The notes: generated by a model not told the origin, from the letters alone. DNA of 64,000 nucleotides from Pontibacter sp. FD36 (GCF_015686655.1 NZ_JADPMP010000001.1:496001-560000); one strand, 5' to 3'. Counted from the stretch's first letter, positions 26,327-36,035 are shown. A program made the numbers and translations.

Positions 26327-27304
26327 TTATACTATCAGTTGCTGTGTAATGCTTTGCTCTTCTGCGGCGGTATCAATGCTATACCTGCGGCTAAGGGCCT
26401 GTAACTGATCAATCGTGTTTTTTAGGAACTTCTGGTGTGCTTCAGAGGCGGTATGAAAAGGACGATGGGATAAGGCTCGCCTGATCTTCTCCCATTCCTG
26501 CAGAAAATCTCTGAATTCCTGACTCAGGTATGCTTGCACGAACTTGTCCCAGATGTAGTCTTCCGCTACTTCTGTCGGGTGCACCATGTCGCGCCCATAG
26601 AAACGGTAATCGCGCAGGTCGTCAACCATGATCTCGTAGGCAGGAAAATACCGTACCTGTTGATTCGTCGTCATCTGGTGGCATAGTACCCGCAATATGG
26701 ACTTACTCACGCTGTTGATCTCGATAGTTTCCTTGATATGTCGCACCGGACTCACTGTCAGTAGTACCTGCAGCTTAGGGTTGAACAGCTGCAGCTGCTC
26801 AAGCGTGCTTTCCATGTCCTGCTGCAGGGTATGGAGCGGAAGAAGCTCACGGTTAAAGTTGCGGGCCGGTATTTTATGACAATTTGCAACCACCTCACCT
26901 GAACTTAGCAGACGATAACCTACAGCTGTACCTAATGTGATAATCAAAAGCTTGGCCTGCTGCAGTGCCGTGCGGGTAGTGTCCAGAAGATTTGTAATGG
27001 TAGCTAGCAGTTCGTCCCGGTTAGGGGAGGAGAGGGAGGAGTGCAGATCATAAGCATACCAGATTCCATTGTGCTGCACCAGGTTCTGATCAAAGTCTCT
27101 TTGCTGGCTTATAGCGCCACGGAGCAGCTTGCTAACTGAAAGCGGATTAAAGATGGTCCCAAACGGATTAACCACCACCTGCGCCTTGCTATCATGCAGC
27201 CGCCTGCCTATTACCTCAGCAAAGCAGGAACCGATAGTCATGATACCATCCTGTAAGGAAAGGTCAAGGCCGCTGGCGGGTACATGTACTTCAGTCCGGA
27301 ACAT
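26327..27304 (-). CDS. GSCFA domain-containing protein
   Basis: The 325-residue protein shows the namesake motif GSCFAEVIGRRL (about residues 27-38) followed by NPFGTIFNPLS, then LIITLGTAVGY and VSPVRHIKETIE, the conserved blocks of GSCFA (PF08885), an SGNH-hydrolase-like family of unknown substrate. Ser in GSC and the His of SPVRH fit an esterase or acyl-transfer site (inference). The start codon ATG 27304 is directly abutted by an 11-copy AGGTAT microsatellite that occupies the whole leader, leaving no Shine-Dalgarno. A possible -7 element (TTAATTTG, one mismatch) sits just beyond the repeat, so the repeat would form most of the 5' untranslated region. Confidence 0.88.
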   Translation of the reverse strand: MFRTEVHVPASGLDLSLQDGIMTIGSCFAEVIGRRLHDSKAQVVVNPFGTIFNPLSVSKLLRGAISQQRDFDQNLVQHNGIWYAYDLHSSLSSPNRDELLATITNLLDTTRTALQQAKLLIITLGTAVGYRLLSSGEVVANCHKIPARNFNRELLPLHTLQQDMESTLEQLQLFNPKLQVLLTVSPVRHIKETIEINSVSKSILRVLCHQMTTNQQVRYFPAYEIMVDDLRDYRFYGRDMVHPTEVAEDYIWDKFVQAYLSQEFRDFLQEWEKIRRALSHRPFHTASEAHQKFLKNTIDQLQALSRRYSIDTAAEEQSITQQLIV

Positions 27305-27372
27305 AGGTATAGGTATAGGTATAGGTATAGGTATAGGTATAGGTATAGGTATAGGTATAGGTATAGGTATAG
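27305..27372. repeat. Hexanucleotide microsatellite (AGGTAT) x11 plus AG
   Basis: Eleven perfect uninterrupted copies of AGGTAT plus two bases span 68 bp. It starts at the base next to the GSCFA gene's ATG and ends 28 bases before the rplI terminator. Its unit generates the AGGTATAG motif that is scattered through the window. Copy number is likely unstable by slippage (inference). A change of one unit moves the promoter-to-start distance by 6 bases and cannot shift a reading frame. Confidence 0.97.
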
Positions 27373-27400
27373 CGCAAATTAACCGGAAAGGCGTAATAAA

Positions 27401-27433
27401 AAAAGCGCCCTGCTTTTAGGGCAGGGCGCTTTT
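27401..27433 (-). terminator. Terminator of the rpsF-rpsR-rplI operon
   Basis: A perfect 13-bp stem (27401-27413 with 27421-27433) has a 7-base loop and A/T runs on both sides. It lies 19 bases after the rplI stop codon and could work in both directions. Confidence 0.9.
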
Positions 27434-27451
27434 TTTATGTGATTGCTAAGA

Positions 27452-27895
27452 CTACTCAGCTACTACATTGAAGCGGATCTGGTGCTTCACTTCTTTGTGC
27501 AGGTTCAGCGATGCGGTATACTCACCAGCAGTTTTCACTTCCTGATCGAAAGAAATGCGCTTACGGTCTACATCGTGACCTTTAGCTTTCAGAGCTTCAG
27601 CAATCTGGTTAGTCGTAACCGAACCGAAGATCTTACCAGTTTCACCTACTTTAGTAGGGATTTCCAGTGTGATATCTCCAATGCTGTTAGCAAGTTCTTG
27701 TGCGTCGTTTTTGATCTTCTCAACTTTGTGAGCAGCCTGACGCATGTTTTCTTCCAGAACTTTTTTGTTCGTTTTGTCAGCCAAAACTGCAAGACCCTGA
27801 GGGATCAGGTAGTTACGGCCATAACCTGGCTTTACAGTAACGATATCGTTTTTGTAACCAAGGTGCTTAACGTCATCTTTAAGTATAACTTCCAT
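27452..27895 (-). CDS. rplI: 50S ribosomal protein bL9
   Basis: The 147-residue protein has the bL9 N-terminal signature MEVILKDDVKHLGYKNDIVTV with GYGRNYLIPQGLA, a long helical linker and the C-terminal domain (TGKIFGSVTTNQIAEALKAKG, DRKRI). Last gene of the rpsF-rpsR-rplI operon. It starts 12 bases after the rpsR stop codon and is preceded by a strong Shine-Dalgarno sequence, unlike most genes here. Confidence 0.97.
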   Translation of the reverse strand: MEVILKDDVKHLGYKNDIVTVKPGYGRNYLIPQGLAVLADKTNKKVLEENMRQAAHKVEKIKNDAQELANSIGDITLEIPTKVGETGKIFGSVTTNQIAEALKAKGHDVDRKRISFDQEVKTAGEYTASLNLHKEVKHQIRFNVVAE

Positions 27896-27901
27896 GTTTG
27901 T

Positions 27902-27909
27902 CCCTCCTT
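27902..27909 (-). promoter_or_regulatory. Strong Shine-Dalgarno of rplI
   Basis: On the minus strand AAGGAGGG lies 6 bases before the rplI ATG and overlaps the rpsR stop codon. Notable because Bacteroidota mostly initiate without this element. Confidence 0.8.
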
Positions 27910-28159
27910 ATTTTAAAGAATCAGTTACATAAGGTAAAATAGCCAAGTGGCGTGCACGGGCTACAGCCTGAGACACTTTACGCTGGAATTTCAGGCTAGT
28001 GCCTGTCAGTCTTCTTGGAAGAATCTTGCCCTGCTCGTTCACGAACTTAAGCAGGAAGTTACCGTCTTTGTAGTCAATATACTTGATACCGCTCTTCTTG
28101 AAGCGGCAGTATTTCTGACGGTTTTCTTGTTTGTGTACTCTTTCGTTAACTAGGCTCAT
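27908..28159 (-). CDS. rpsR: 30S ribosomal protein bS18
   Basis: The 83-residue protein has the bS18 core [50 protein letters not shown] (visible in blocks IDYKD, GKILPRR, GTSLKFQ, ARARHLA). Its ATG overlaps the rpsF stop codon by one base (TAATG), so translation is probably coupled, and it has its own strong GAGGAGG. bS18 binds bS6 on the small-subunit platform, and in Bacteroidota ribosomes bS18, bS6 and bS21 help occlude the anti-Shine-Dalgarno tail of 16S rRNA (established for Flavobacterium johnsoniae). Confidence 0.97.
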   Translation of the reverse strand: MSLVNERVHKQENRQKYCRFKKSGIKYIDYKDGNFLLKFVNEQGKILPRRLTGTSLKFQRKVSQAVARARHLAILPYVTDSLK

Positions 28160-28527
28160 TATGCTTTAACCTCCTCTTTTTTAGCCTGTGATTTAAACTC
28201 GCCTTTTCTTCTGCGCTCGTTGTAAGCAATTGCGTGCTTATCAAGTGCAGTAGTTAAGAAGCGAACAACTTTTTCGTCGCGGCGATAAGCCAGCTCAAGC
28301 ACATCAATTACAGTAGATGGAGCCTTAAACTCGATGAGGTGGTAGAAACCAGTAGATTTCTTCTGGATTGGGTAAGCAAGCTTACGTAGACCCCAGTTCT
28401 CTTCGTGGATAATTTCGGCGCTATTTTCCTTAAGCACCTGTCTGAACTTCTCGACCGTTTCCTGCATCTGCGTCTCGTTCAACAGAGGCGTCAAGATGAA
28501 GACCGTTTCGTAATTTTTTAATTCCAT
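28159..28527 (-). CDS. rpsF: 30S ribosomal protein bS6
   Basis: The 122-residue protein starts at ATG 28527 ([16 protein letters not shown]), the normal bS6 N-terminus; an in-frame reading from 28572 would run back over the promoter. Conserved blocks include [24 protein letters not shown] and [12 protein letters not shown]. The C-terminal tail is basic then acidic ([19 protein letters not shown]). It is the first gene of the operon, driven by the promoter at 28559-28589. No Shine-Dalgarno precedes this start, in contrast to rpsR and rplI. Confidence 0.96.
   Translation of the reverse strand: MELKNYETVFILTPLLNETQMQETVEKFRQVLKENSAEIIHEENWGLRKLAYPIQKKSTGFYHLIEFKAPSTVIDVLELAYRRDEKVVRFLTTALDKHAIAYNERRRKGEFKSQAKKEEVKA
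28170..28176 (-). promoter_or_regulatory. Strong Shine-Dalgarno of rpsR
   Basis: GAGGAGG on the minus strand, 10 bases before the rpsR ATG, inside the last codons of rpsF. Confidence 0.75.
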
Positions 28528-28558
28528 TTGGTTATGAGAATTTTTTTGTTTTAGGGTG

Positions 28559-28589
28559 CAAATATACAGCAATGATTCTGTAATACAAA
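28559..28589 (-). promoter_or_regulatory. Bacteroidota-type promoter of the rpsF operon
   Basis: On the minus strand TTTG (28586-28589), exactly 19 bases, then TATATTTG (28559-28566). This is an exact match to the TTTG-N19-TAnnTTTG consensus of the primary sigma factor. The -7 element ends 31 bases upstream of the rpsF ATG. Confidence 0.82.
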
Positions 28590-29022
28590 AACTTGCACCA
28601 AAATAAATGTATGATCAAAAGCACTTTCGTCACCAGGTATTGCAATCAGCTCGGTCAACGGGATTGTAATAACATGAGACGCCAATAGGACTTAACAATA
28701 ATGATTAACCTATATATAATAAGGTGTACCTGAAACTTATAAAACGGGCGAGTTGGGTGAGGGAAAATGAGATGAAAATTAAATAAATGGTAACGACAAC
28801 AAAATCAGCGGTTTATGAGTTCAAAGGTGGATGCTGAATAGAATGCGGATTAAGCAAGAGAGAATAGGATAATTTGGCACAAAAAGGCGTAGGGAAAACT
28901 TGTCTTATTTAGAATAATTTTAAATAAAAAAGGTGATTCTGATAAAATAATGCAGAAAATGCTCTACGGATGATTGTACTGAATGGGTTATTGTGTATAG
29001 GGGTAAAAATAAGCATATAATA
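28590..29022. other. AT-rich divergent spacer without genes
   Basis: The stretch of about 430 bases between the rpsF and actA promoters is AT-rich. No protein-like frame, hairpin with a T run, or copy of AGGTATAG was recognised. It may hold regulatory sites for the respiratory operon. Confidence 0.5.
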
Positions 29023-29053
29023 TTTGATTAATGGGTTTCAGGTAGTAGATTTG
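29023..29053 (+). promoter_or_regulatory. Bacteroidota-type promoter of the act-cox cluster
   Basis: TTTG at 29023-29026, exactly 19 bases, then TAGATTTG at 29046-29053. An exact consensus match ending 48 bases before the actA start codon. Confidence 0.85.
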
Positions 29054-29101
29054 TGCCCGTAAAGTAAATTCACCATTATACTAAACACAAGCGTCCTGGC
29101 T

Positions 29102-30370
29102 ATGATTAGCTGTATACAAAGAGCAAAAACCAAATTCTTGATTGCCTTCTTGTTTGCCTTGGCGGCCTCTTTTGGAGTGTCGACTACAGGTTATGCACAA
29201 GGCGCAAGTCTGCCTGTAGATGATGCAGGTATTGTAAGTGCAGGCGAGTCCCTGTATAAGAACAACTGCGTTGTTTGTCACTCTGTGGGAAGCGATGTAG
29301 TAGTTGGTCCTGGTTTGAAAGGCGTCAATGAGCGCAGAACGCAGCCTTGGTTGATCAGTTGGATCAAGAACTCGCAGGCTTTGATCGCCTCTGGTGATAA
29401 AGACGCAATCGCGGTTTACAACCAGTTCAATAAGCAGGCGATGCCTTCCTTTAATTTCTCTGATGAGGAAATTGTATCGATGCTGGCCTATATCAAGGCG
29501 TCTGAAACTGCCGCAGCTGAGACCACTGGTCCTGCAGGAGGTACAGAGGCTGCTCCAGGCGAAAACGTTGGTACTGACGCAGTTGGTGCAATCGGTGGTT
29601 ACCTGGACATTGTATTGGTAGTACTGATCATTGTGTTGATCGTGCTGGTTGTGACCCTTCTTTTGATCACATCAGTACTAAAGAACTACCTGAACAAGAA
29701 CAAGCAACTTGATGAGTACGATGCTGAAATTGTAAATCAGCGTTTCGACTTCTCTAAGATATACAAGTCTAAAGCCGTACGTACGCTGGTAGTACTGATC
29801 TTTGTGATCGTGCTGCTGGACCTGGCGCTTGAAAAAGCAATGGGTGTCGGTATACAGCAGGGCTACGCCCCGACACAGCCGATCGCCTTCTCGCACAAGC
29901 TGCACGCAGGCGAGCATCAGATCGACTGTAACTACTGCCACTCTACTGTTTATGAAAGCAAGAGTGCCAGTATCCCTTCTGCTAATATCTGTATGAACTG
30001 CCATAGCCAGATCAAGACAGAATCACCTGAAATTCAGAAGATATACAGAGCTATTGAGCGTAATAAGCCTATCGAATGGGTGCGTATTCACAACTTGCCT
30101 GACCTGGCTTACTTCAACCACGCCCAGCACACTCAAGTGGGTGGCGTTGAGTGCCAGACCTGCCACGGTCCTATTCAGGAGATGGAAGTAGTGTATCAGT
30201 ACTCGCCGCTGACAATGGGCTGGTGTATTGACTGTCACCGTGAAACTCCTCTTAACACAGAAGGAAATGCATATTATGACAACCTGGTGAAATTGCACGA
30301 GTCAACAACGAAGAGTGCTTTCACTGTGTCATCAAACGGTGGTGCAGAGTGTTCTAAGTGCCACTACTAA
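29102..30370 (+). CDS. actA: Alternative complex III subunit ActA, multiheme cytochrome c with fused N-terminal monoheme domain
   Basis: The 422-residue protein has a signal peptide (cleaved near GYAQG). A monoheme cytochrome c domain carries CVVCH at 56-60 with a probable Met ligand in KQAMPSF. Two membrane helices follow (about 165-192 and 226-243), then a pentaheme domain with CxxCH at 276 (CNYCH), 297 (CMNCH), 351 (CQTCH), 375 (CIDCH) and 417 (CSKCH), the last one residue from the C-terminus. Six hemes are therefore predicted. ActA passes electrons from the quinol oxidation site toward the oxidase. The extra N-terminal monoheme domain compared with the classic pentaheme ActA is worth noting. 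First gene of the respiratory cluster. Confidence 0.93.
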   Translation: MISCIQRAKTKFLIAFLFALAASFGVSTTGYAQGASLPVDDAGIVSAGESLYKNNCVVCHSVGSDVVVGPGLKGVNERRTQPWLISWIKNSQALIASGDKDAIAVYNQFNKQAMPSFNFSDEEIVSMLAYIKASETAAAETTGPAGGTEAAPGENVGTDAVGAIGGYLDIVLVVLIIVLIVLVVTLLLITSVLKNYLNKNKQLDEYDAEIVNQRFDFSKIYKSKAVRTLVVLIFVIVLLDLALEKAMGVGIQQGYAPTQPIAFSHKLHAGEHQIDCNYCHSTVYESKSASIPSANICMNCHSQIKTESPEIQKIYRAIERNKPIEWVRIHNLPDLAYFNHAQHTQVGGVECQTCHGPIQEMEVVYQYSPLTMGWCIDCHRETPLNTEGNAYYDNLVKLHESTTKSAFTVSSNGGAECSKCHY

Positions 30371-30408
30371 TTATTAAAAATTAAGGATTCGAGTTTTCTA
30401 GATATAAT

Positions 30409-33400
30409 ATGCAAGACAGAATAAAATACTGGAAAGGAATAGAGGAGCTTGAAAATACTCCTGAATTCGCGAAAAACGCTCATAACGAGTTTCCAGAATT
30501 CCTGCCGATAAACGAAGCCAAAGGCGAGAGTGAGTCAACTGGTATGACTGCTCCACGAAGGGACTTCCTAAAACTGCTAGGTTTTGGTCTGGCTGCCGCT
30601 ACACTGGCTTCATGTGAAGCTCCTGTAAGAAAGGCAATTCCATACCTGAACAAGCCGGTTGATGTTGAGCCAGGAGTGGCAAACTGGTATGCTACTACTT
30701 ATTATAACAGCGGTGACTATAATAGCGTGTTGGTTAAGACACGTGAAGGCCGTCCAATTAAAGTAGAGCCAAACCCAAGCTCAACACTAACCCCAATGGG
30801 TACTAGCCCTAAAGCTCAGGGATCTGTACTTAGCCTGTACGACAACAACAGACTGCGTACACCGCTTATCAAAGGCAAAGAGGCTAAATGGGAGCAGGTA
30901 GACAGCGAAATACGTGCCGCTCTTTCAAATGTAAATGGCAAAGTAGCTTTTGTTTCCTCTACAGTGATCAGCCCTTCAACCAAGCAGCTTATCAATGAGT
31001 TTGGTTCAAGACTGGGTAATTTTGAGCATGTAGTATACGATGCCAACTCCGCTTCCGCCCTGATTGGCGCAAACGGTGGCACAGTTCCGGGATACGACTT
31101 CAGCCGAGCTAACATTATTGTAAGCATCAGCGCTGACTTCCTAGGAACCTGGATTGCTCCAACTCCTTTCGCTAAGCAATACATTCAAAACAGAAAAGTA
31201 TCTGCTGACAAGCCAAATATGTCACGTCACTACCAGTTCGAGACAATTATGTCGTTGACTGGTGCCAATGCTGACGTACGTGTTCCGATCAAGCCTTCTG
31301 AAGAACTGGCGATCGTAACTGCGATCTATAATGGATTGTCCGGCCAAGGTGTAAATGCTCCGGCTAACGTTGATAAGAAAGCACTTGAGAATGCGATCAG
31401 AGACCTGCGTGCAAATAATGGACGTGCTCTGGTAGTATCAGGATCTAATGATCCGGCTGTCCAGACGCTGGTTACAGCAATCAACAGAACAATTGGTGCA
31501 GAGGGTACTACCATCGATACAGCTTCTCCATACTTCCTGAAGCAGGGTAACGATGCGCAGATGCTGCGTCTGATTGAAGAAATGAACAATGGCAGTGTAG
31601 GAGCAGTATTCTTCTACAATGCAAACCCAGTATACGATCACCCACTTGCTGAGCAAGTAAAAACTGGTCTGGCTAAAGTTGGACTGAAAGTTTCATTCGC
31701 AGAAAGAGTGGAAGAGACTGCTGCGCTTGCAGACTACGTTGCACCAGACAGCCATTACCTGGAGTCCTGGAACGACTACGAGCCGAAAAGAGGCTTCCTG
31801 AGCCTTTCACAGCCAGTAATCAGCCCAATCTTTATGACACGCCAGGTACAGGACAGCTTACTGGCCTGGAGCGGAAACAACACATCTTATTACGATTACA
31901 TCCGCAACAACTGGAGAAAAGGTGCTGCTAGCTCAGACGAGCAGTGGGAGAAAGCTGTGCATGATGGCGTAATGGAGAACGGTACAAGCATGCTGGCTCT
32001 TAACACAGGTAATGCAAGCACGATGACAGCCGCTGATGCAGCTGGCAGAGCTCCAAGAGCAGTTGCAGGTGGCAGAATTGAGGCTGTTGTTTACGAAAAA
32101 GTTGCAATCGGTACTGGTGCTGAGGCTAACAACCCTTGGCTACAGGAAATGGCTGACCCGATCACCAAAGCTACCTGGGATAACTACATAACAATGCCTC
32201 GCCGCATGGCAGAGGAAATGGGTGTAGTACAAGGTAACGTGCTGAAGGTAACATATGCGAATGGTAAAACACTTGAGCTTCCAGCGCTGATCCAGCCAGG
32301 ACAGGCACAAGGTACAGTAGGTATAGCGATGGGCTACGGCCGTGAGCTAGACTCTATGCCAACAGCTAAAGGGCGTGGTGCTAATGCTTTCCCTATCGCT
32401 ACGGTAGCTGATAACGCTATCCTATTTGCAGGTGCTGTACAGCTGGAGAAGACAGGCTCTACTGTAGAGATCGCCCAGATGCAGACGCACCATACAATCA
32501 TGGATCGTCTGGTAGTACAGGAAAATACACTGGCGAACTATCAGAAAAACCCGAAAGAGGTAACGGAATATATTCGCATTGCTACGCACGAAGGTCCGGC
32601 AAAGCCAGCTGCTATCTCTCTTTGGGAGGATTACGAGTACAAGAACCACCACTGGGGTATGGTGATCGACCTGAACTCTTGTATTGGCTGTGGAGCCTGT
32701 ACAGTGAGCTGCCAGGCAGAAAACAATATTCCGGTAGTAGGTAAGCAGGAGGTACTAAACCGTCGCGAAATGCACTGGATGCGTATCGACCGTTATTACA
32801 GCGCAGTAGAGCACGAAGAGAAAGATTATAAGACGATGGAGGATCCGGCGGAGAATCCAAGTGTGATCTTCCAGCCAATGCTTTGCCAGCACTGTAATCA
32901 CGCTCCTTGTGAGACTGTGTGTCCGGTAGCTGCTACGATGCACAGCTCTGAAGGTATTAACCAGATGGCTTACAACCGCTGCGTAGGTACTCGTTACTGC
33001 GCAAACAACTGCCCTTACAAAGTTCGTCGTTTCAACTGGTTTGCTTACGCTAACAACGATAAGTTCGACTTCAACATGAACAACGACCTTGGTAAGATGG
33101 TGTTGAATCCAGACGTAACAGTTCGTTCGCGTGGTGTTATGGAGAAATGCTCATTCTGCGTACAGCGTGTTCAGCTAGGCAAACTGGAAGCCAAGCGTGA
33201 GAACAGAAGACCAGTGGACGGTGAGATCGTGACGGCTTGTGCCCAGTCTTGCCCTACAGATGCCATTGTCTTCGGTGACATGCTGGATCCTAAGAGCCGC
33301 GTATCTGAGTTGCTAGCCCGTGAGAAAGGCGAGCGTGCCTTCCACGTACTGGAAGAACTGAACGTACAGCCTAACGTGACTTACCTGACAAAAATTAGAA

Positions 33401-33411
33401 ACTTAGCTTAA
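30409..33411 (+). CDS. actB: Alternative complex III subunit ActB, iron-sulfur protein with molybdopterin-like domain
   Basis: The 1000-residue protein has a twin-arginine export signal placed inward ([12 protein letters not shown]50-R51), ending in a lipobox-like LASC with Cys 69. The central region (about 75-720) is related to molybdopterin oxidoreductases but serves a structural role in ACIII. The C-terminal ferredoxin-like part carries four cysteine clusters: [11 protein letters not shown] from 758, [13 protein letters not shown] from 826, [12 protein letters not shown] near 860, and CSFC with CAQSCP near 915-950. These fit three [4Fe-4S] and one [3Fe-4S] centre as known for ActB. It lies 38 bases after actA. 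Confidence 0.95.
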   Translation: MQDRIKYWKGIEELENTPEFAKNAHNEFPEFLPINEAKGESESTGMTAPRRDFLKLLGFGLAAATLASCEAPVRKAIPYLNKPVDVEPGVANWYATTYYNSGDYNSVLVKTREGRPIKVEPNPSSTLTPMGTSPKAQGSVLSLYDNNRLRTPLIKGKEAKWEQVDSEIRAALSNVNGKVAFVSSTVISPSTKQLINEFGSRLGNFEHVVYDANSASALIGANGGTVPGYDFSRANIIVSISADFLGTWIAPTPFAKQYIQNRKVSADKPNMSRHYQFETIMSLTGANADVRVPIKPSEELAIVTAIYNGLSGQGVNAPANVDKKALENAIRDLRANNGRALVVSGSNDPAVQTLVTAINRTIGAEGTTIDTASPYFLKQGNDAQMLRLIEEMNNGSVGAVFFYNANPVYDHPLAEQVKTGLAKVGLKVSFAERVEETAALADYVAPDSHYLESWNDYEPKRGFLSLSQPVISPIFMTRQVQDSLLAWSGNNTSYYDYIRNNWRKGAASSDEQWEKAVHDGVMENGTSMLALNTGNASTMTAADAAGRAPRAVAGGRIEAVVYEKVAIGTGAEANNPWLQEMADPITKATWDNYITMPRRMAEEMGVVQGNVLKVTYANGKTLELPALIQPGQAQGTVGIAMGYGRELDSMPTAKGRGANAFPIATVADNAILFAGAVQLEKTGSTVEIAQMQTHHTIMDRLVVQENTLANYQKNPKEVTEYIRIATHEGPAKPAAISLWEDYEYKNHHWGMVIDLNSCIGCGACTVSCQAENNIPVVGKQEVLNRREMHWMRIDRYYSAVEHEEKDYKTMEDPAENPSVIFQPMLCQHCNHAPCETVCPVAATMHSSEGINQMAYNRCVGTRYCANNCPYKVRRFNWFAYANNDKFDFNMNNDLGKMVLNPDVTVRSRGVMEKCSFCVQRVQLGKLEAKRENRRPVDGEIVTACAQSCPTDAIVFGDMLDPKSRVSELLAREKGERAFHVLEELNVQPNVTYLTKIRNLA

Positions 33412-33431
33412 TTTATAAATTAGATAGCGCT

Positions 33432-34850
33432 ATGCAGCACGTATCTCCGATAAGAGAGCCTCTGGTAACGGGGGGTAAAACATACCACGATATCACCGAA
33501 GATGTCTGCAGACAGGTGGAGGCCAAGCCCAACGCACGTTGGGCCGCTGCCCTTGCTGTAGCTCTTGTAGGTCTGGCTATTTTCATCTACTCCACTTACC
33601 GTACACTTTGGTACGGTATCGGGGAGTGGGGACTTAACAAAACTGTAGGTTGGGCATGGGATATCACCAACTTCGTATGGTGGGTAGGTATCGGTCACGC
33701 CGGTACGCTGATCTCAGCTATCCTTCTCCTGTTCCGTCAGAAATGGAGAACTTCGATTAACCGCGCAGCGGAAGCGATGACAATCTTCGCTGTAATCTGT
33801 GCCGCGATGTTCCCGGTTCTGCACATGGGCCGTCCTTGGCTGGCTTACTGGGTACTTCCATTGCCAAACACATTTGGTTCACTTTGGGTTAACTTTAACT
33901 CACCGCTCCTTTGGGACGTATTTGCGATCTCCACTTACTTCTCTGTATCGCTTGTATTCTGGTATATTGGTCTGATTCCTGACTTTGCTACCATCCGTGA
34001 CAGAGCAACCGGACCAATCTCCCGCAGAGCTTATGCATTCCTTTCATTTGGCTGGACTGGTTCCGCCAAAGCCTGGTCTCGTTATGAGACTGTATCCCTG
34101 ATTCTTGCAGGCCTTGCTACTCCACTGGTACTTTCTGTACACACGATCGTATCGATGGACTTTGCAACATCAGTAATCCCAGGCTGGCACACGACTATCT
34201 TCCCTCCATACTTCGTGGCAGGTGCGATCTTCTCTGGTTTCGCAATGGTACTTACGCTGATGATCATCACACGTAAAGTATTCAAACTGGAAGATTACAT
34301 CACGTTGGAGCACGTGGAGTCAATGAACAAGGTAATCATCCTGACGGGCTCAATTGTAGGTGTTGCCTATATCACTGAGTTCTTCATTGCCTGGTACTCA
34401 GGTGTGGAATACGAGCAATACGCATTCATCAACCGTGCAACCGGTCCTTACTGGTGGGCTTACTGGGCTATGATGACTTGTAACGTAATTACACCGCAGC
34501 TATTCTGGTTCAGAAGCATCAGAAGAAGCCTAACCGCTACTTTCATCATCACGATTTTCGTGAACATCGGTATGTGGTTCGAGCGTTTCGTAATTATCGT
34601 GACATCGCTGCACAGAGACTTCCTGCCTTCTTCATGGGCAATGTTCTCTCCAACCATCATCGACATTGGTATCTATGTAGGAACAATCGGTTTGTTCTTT
34701 ACTCTCTTCCTATTGTTTGCCAAGTTTTTCCCTGTTGTGAACATGGCGGAGGTAAAAGCCATCCTGAAGTCATCTTCAGAGGTGAAACACCATCCACATG
34801 GCACAATGCACGGTACTGATAAGGATTCGCACACTAATACACATCCATAG
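33432..34850 (+). CDS. actC: Alternative complex III subunit ActC, NrfD/PsrC-type quinol-binding membrane subunit
   Basis: The 472-residue protein has about ten membrane helices. It shows the NrfD-family pattern ([43 protein letters not shown]) and a His-rich C-terminal tail ([21 protein letters not shown]). ActC holds a quinol oxidation site and half of the proposed proton path of ACIII. Its N-terminal 50 residues are cytoplasmic. It is followed after 2 bases by actD. Confidence 0.95.
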   Translation: MQHVSPIREPLVTGGKTYHDITEDVCRQVEAKPNARWAAALAVALVGLAIFIYSTYRTLWYGIGEWGLNKTVGWAWDITNFVWWVGIGHAGTLISAILLLFRQKWRTSINRAAEAMTIFAVICAAMFPVLHMGRPWLAYWVLPLPNTFGSLWVNFNSPLLWDVFAISTYFSVSLVFWYIGLIPDFATIRDRATGPISRRAYAFLSFGWTGSAKAWSRYETVSLILAGLATPLVLSVHTIVSMDFATSVIPGWHTTIFPPYFVAGAIFSGFAMVLTLMIITRKVFKLEDYITLEHVESMNKVIILTGSIVGVAYITEFFIAWYSGVEYEQYAFINRATGPYWWAYWAMMTCNVITPQLFWFRSIRRSLTATFIITIFVNIGMWFERFVIIVTSLHRDFLPSSWAMFSPTIIDIGIYVGTIGLFFTLFLLFAKFFPVVNMAEVKAILKSSSEVKHHPHGTMHGTDKDSHTNTHP

Positions 34851-34852
34851 CA

Positions 34853-35377
34853 ATGACTAAAAAATTCGTTCTAGGTATCTACGATGATGAGGATGTCCTG
34901 CTGCAGGCCATCGAGAACGTCCGGGCTGCCGGTACTAAAATTTACGAAGTTTTTTCGCCGTACCCTATCCATGGTATCGATGATGTATTAGGTATCAAGC
35001 GTTCAAGACTTCCAATCGTAGCATTCTTCTGCGGTTTGTTCGGAACTTCCTTTGCCCTCTGGATGCAGATCTGGATGCTGGGTTTCGACTGGCCAATGAT
35101 CATTGGTGGTAAACCGCACATCGCGTTACCAGCATTTATTCCAGTAACTTTTGAACTTACCGTTCTTTGTGCTGCATTCGGTATGGTGATCACCTTCTTC
35201 ATTGTCACAAAACTGAAGCCTTCCTTTAAGGTGAATGTTTTTGACAAACGCTCTACAGACGACAAGTTTGTAATGGCGATTGAGGTTACAGAAGGTGTGA
35301 CTGATATGAATGCACTGAACGATCTACTTCGTTCTAACGGCGCAATTGAAGTTAACGAGAAGGAGGTAATCAAATAA
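34853..35377 (+). CDS. actD: Alternative complex III subunit ActD (DUF3341)
   Basis: The 174-residue protein has two membrane helices (about 56-80 and 98-122) between a cytoplasmic N-terminal domain (FVLGIYDDEDVLLQAIENVR, YPIHGIDDVLGIKRSRLP) and a C-terminal soluble part. This is the standard ActD/DUF3341 layout. It overlaps actE by one base (TAATG) and carries the actE ribosome binding site in its last codons. Confidence 0.93.
   Translation: MTKKFVLGIYDDEDVLLQAIENVRAAGTKIYEVFSPYPIHGIDDVLGIKRSRLPIVAFFCGLFGTSFALWMQIWMLGFDWPMIIGGKPHIALPAFIPVTFELTVLCAAFGMVITFFIVTKLKPSFKVNVFDKRSTDDKFVMAIEVTEGVTDMNALNDLLRSNGAIEVNEKEVIK
35360..35367 (+). promoter_or_regulatory. Strong Shine-Dalgarno of actE
   Basis: AAGGAGGT lies 9 bases before the actE ATG, within actD codons for K-E-V. 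It is one of the few strong Shine-Dalgarno sequences seen in the window. Confidence 0.65.
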
Positions 35378-36009
35378 TGAAAGGTCTATTAAATTTAGGT
35401 ATTAAAGCCTCTGCCGTACTATTCTCAGGCGCAATGCTGGTAGCCTGTAGCAATGAAAAAGATCCAGGTCTTGAGTTTGCTCCAGACATGTATCACTCTA
35501 TACCGCTGGATCCATACTCTCAGGTAAAAGAAAACCTTTACAACCCGGGCGGTATGAACATGCGTGAGCCAGCTCAAGGTACAGTAGCCCGTGGCAAAAT
35601 GGGTTATAACATGTACCTGTCGAAAGACGAAGCTGAAGTAGCAGGTGTAGAGCTGAAAAATCCACTCGAATACAATGACCAGCACTTAGCAGAAGGCCAG
35701 GTATTGTACACTCGCTTTTGTGCTTCATGCCATGGAGACCAGGGTGATGGCCAAGGTTTGGTTGGACAGAAATTCAAAGGTGTACCATCCTACTCAGCAG
35801 GACGTGTTGCTGAACTTCCGGCAGGTCATATTTACCATGTTATTACAAACGGACGTGGTCGTATGATGCCGCACGGTTCACAGGTTAACCCGACTGAACG
35901 TTGGAAAATTGTAATGTATGTGCAGCAGTTACAGGGTGGTGAAGCACCGGCACCTGCAGCTGATGAAGCGGAAACTACAGAAGAATCAGGTACTACACCT
36001 AATAACTAA
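35377..36009 (+). CDS. actE: Alternative complex III subunit ActE, lipoprotein cytochrome c
   Basis: The 210-residue protein has a lipoprotein signal with lipobox LVAC (Cys 24), so it is membrane-anchored. A monoheme site CASCH lies at 115-119 and the distal Met is likely in GRGRMMPHGSQV. The C-terminal tail is acidic and Ala/Pro-rich. ActE is the peripheral monoheme cytochrome of ACIII. Translation is probably coupled to actD. Confidence 0.94.
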   Translation: MKGLLNLGIKASAVLFSGAMLVACSNEKDPGLEFAPDMYHSIPLDPYSQVKENLYNPGGMNMREPAQGTVARGKMGYNMYLSKDEAEVAGVELKNPLEYNDQHLAEGQVLYTRFCASCHGDQGDGQGLVGQKFKGVPSYSAGRVAELPAGHIYHVITNGRGRMMPHGSQVNPTERWKIVMYVQQLQGGEAPAPAADEAETTEESGTTPNN

Positions 36010-36035
36010 GTCTAAGGCATAATATCACAAGGATA

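Noticed and set aside
27129..27419. An open frame with a long Gly-Ile repeat on the plus strand
   Set aside because: It is antisense to the GSCFA gene and simply translates the microsatellite; nothing supports expression.
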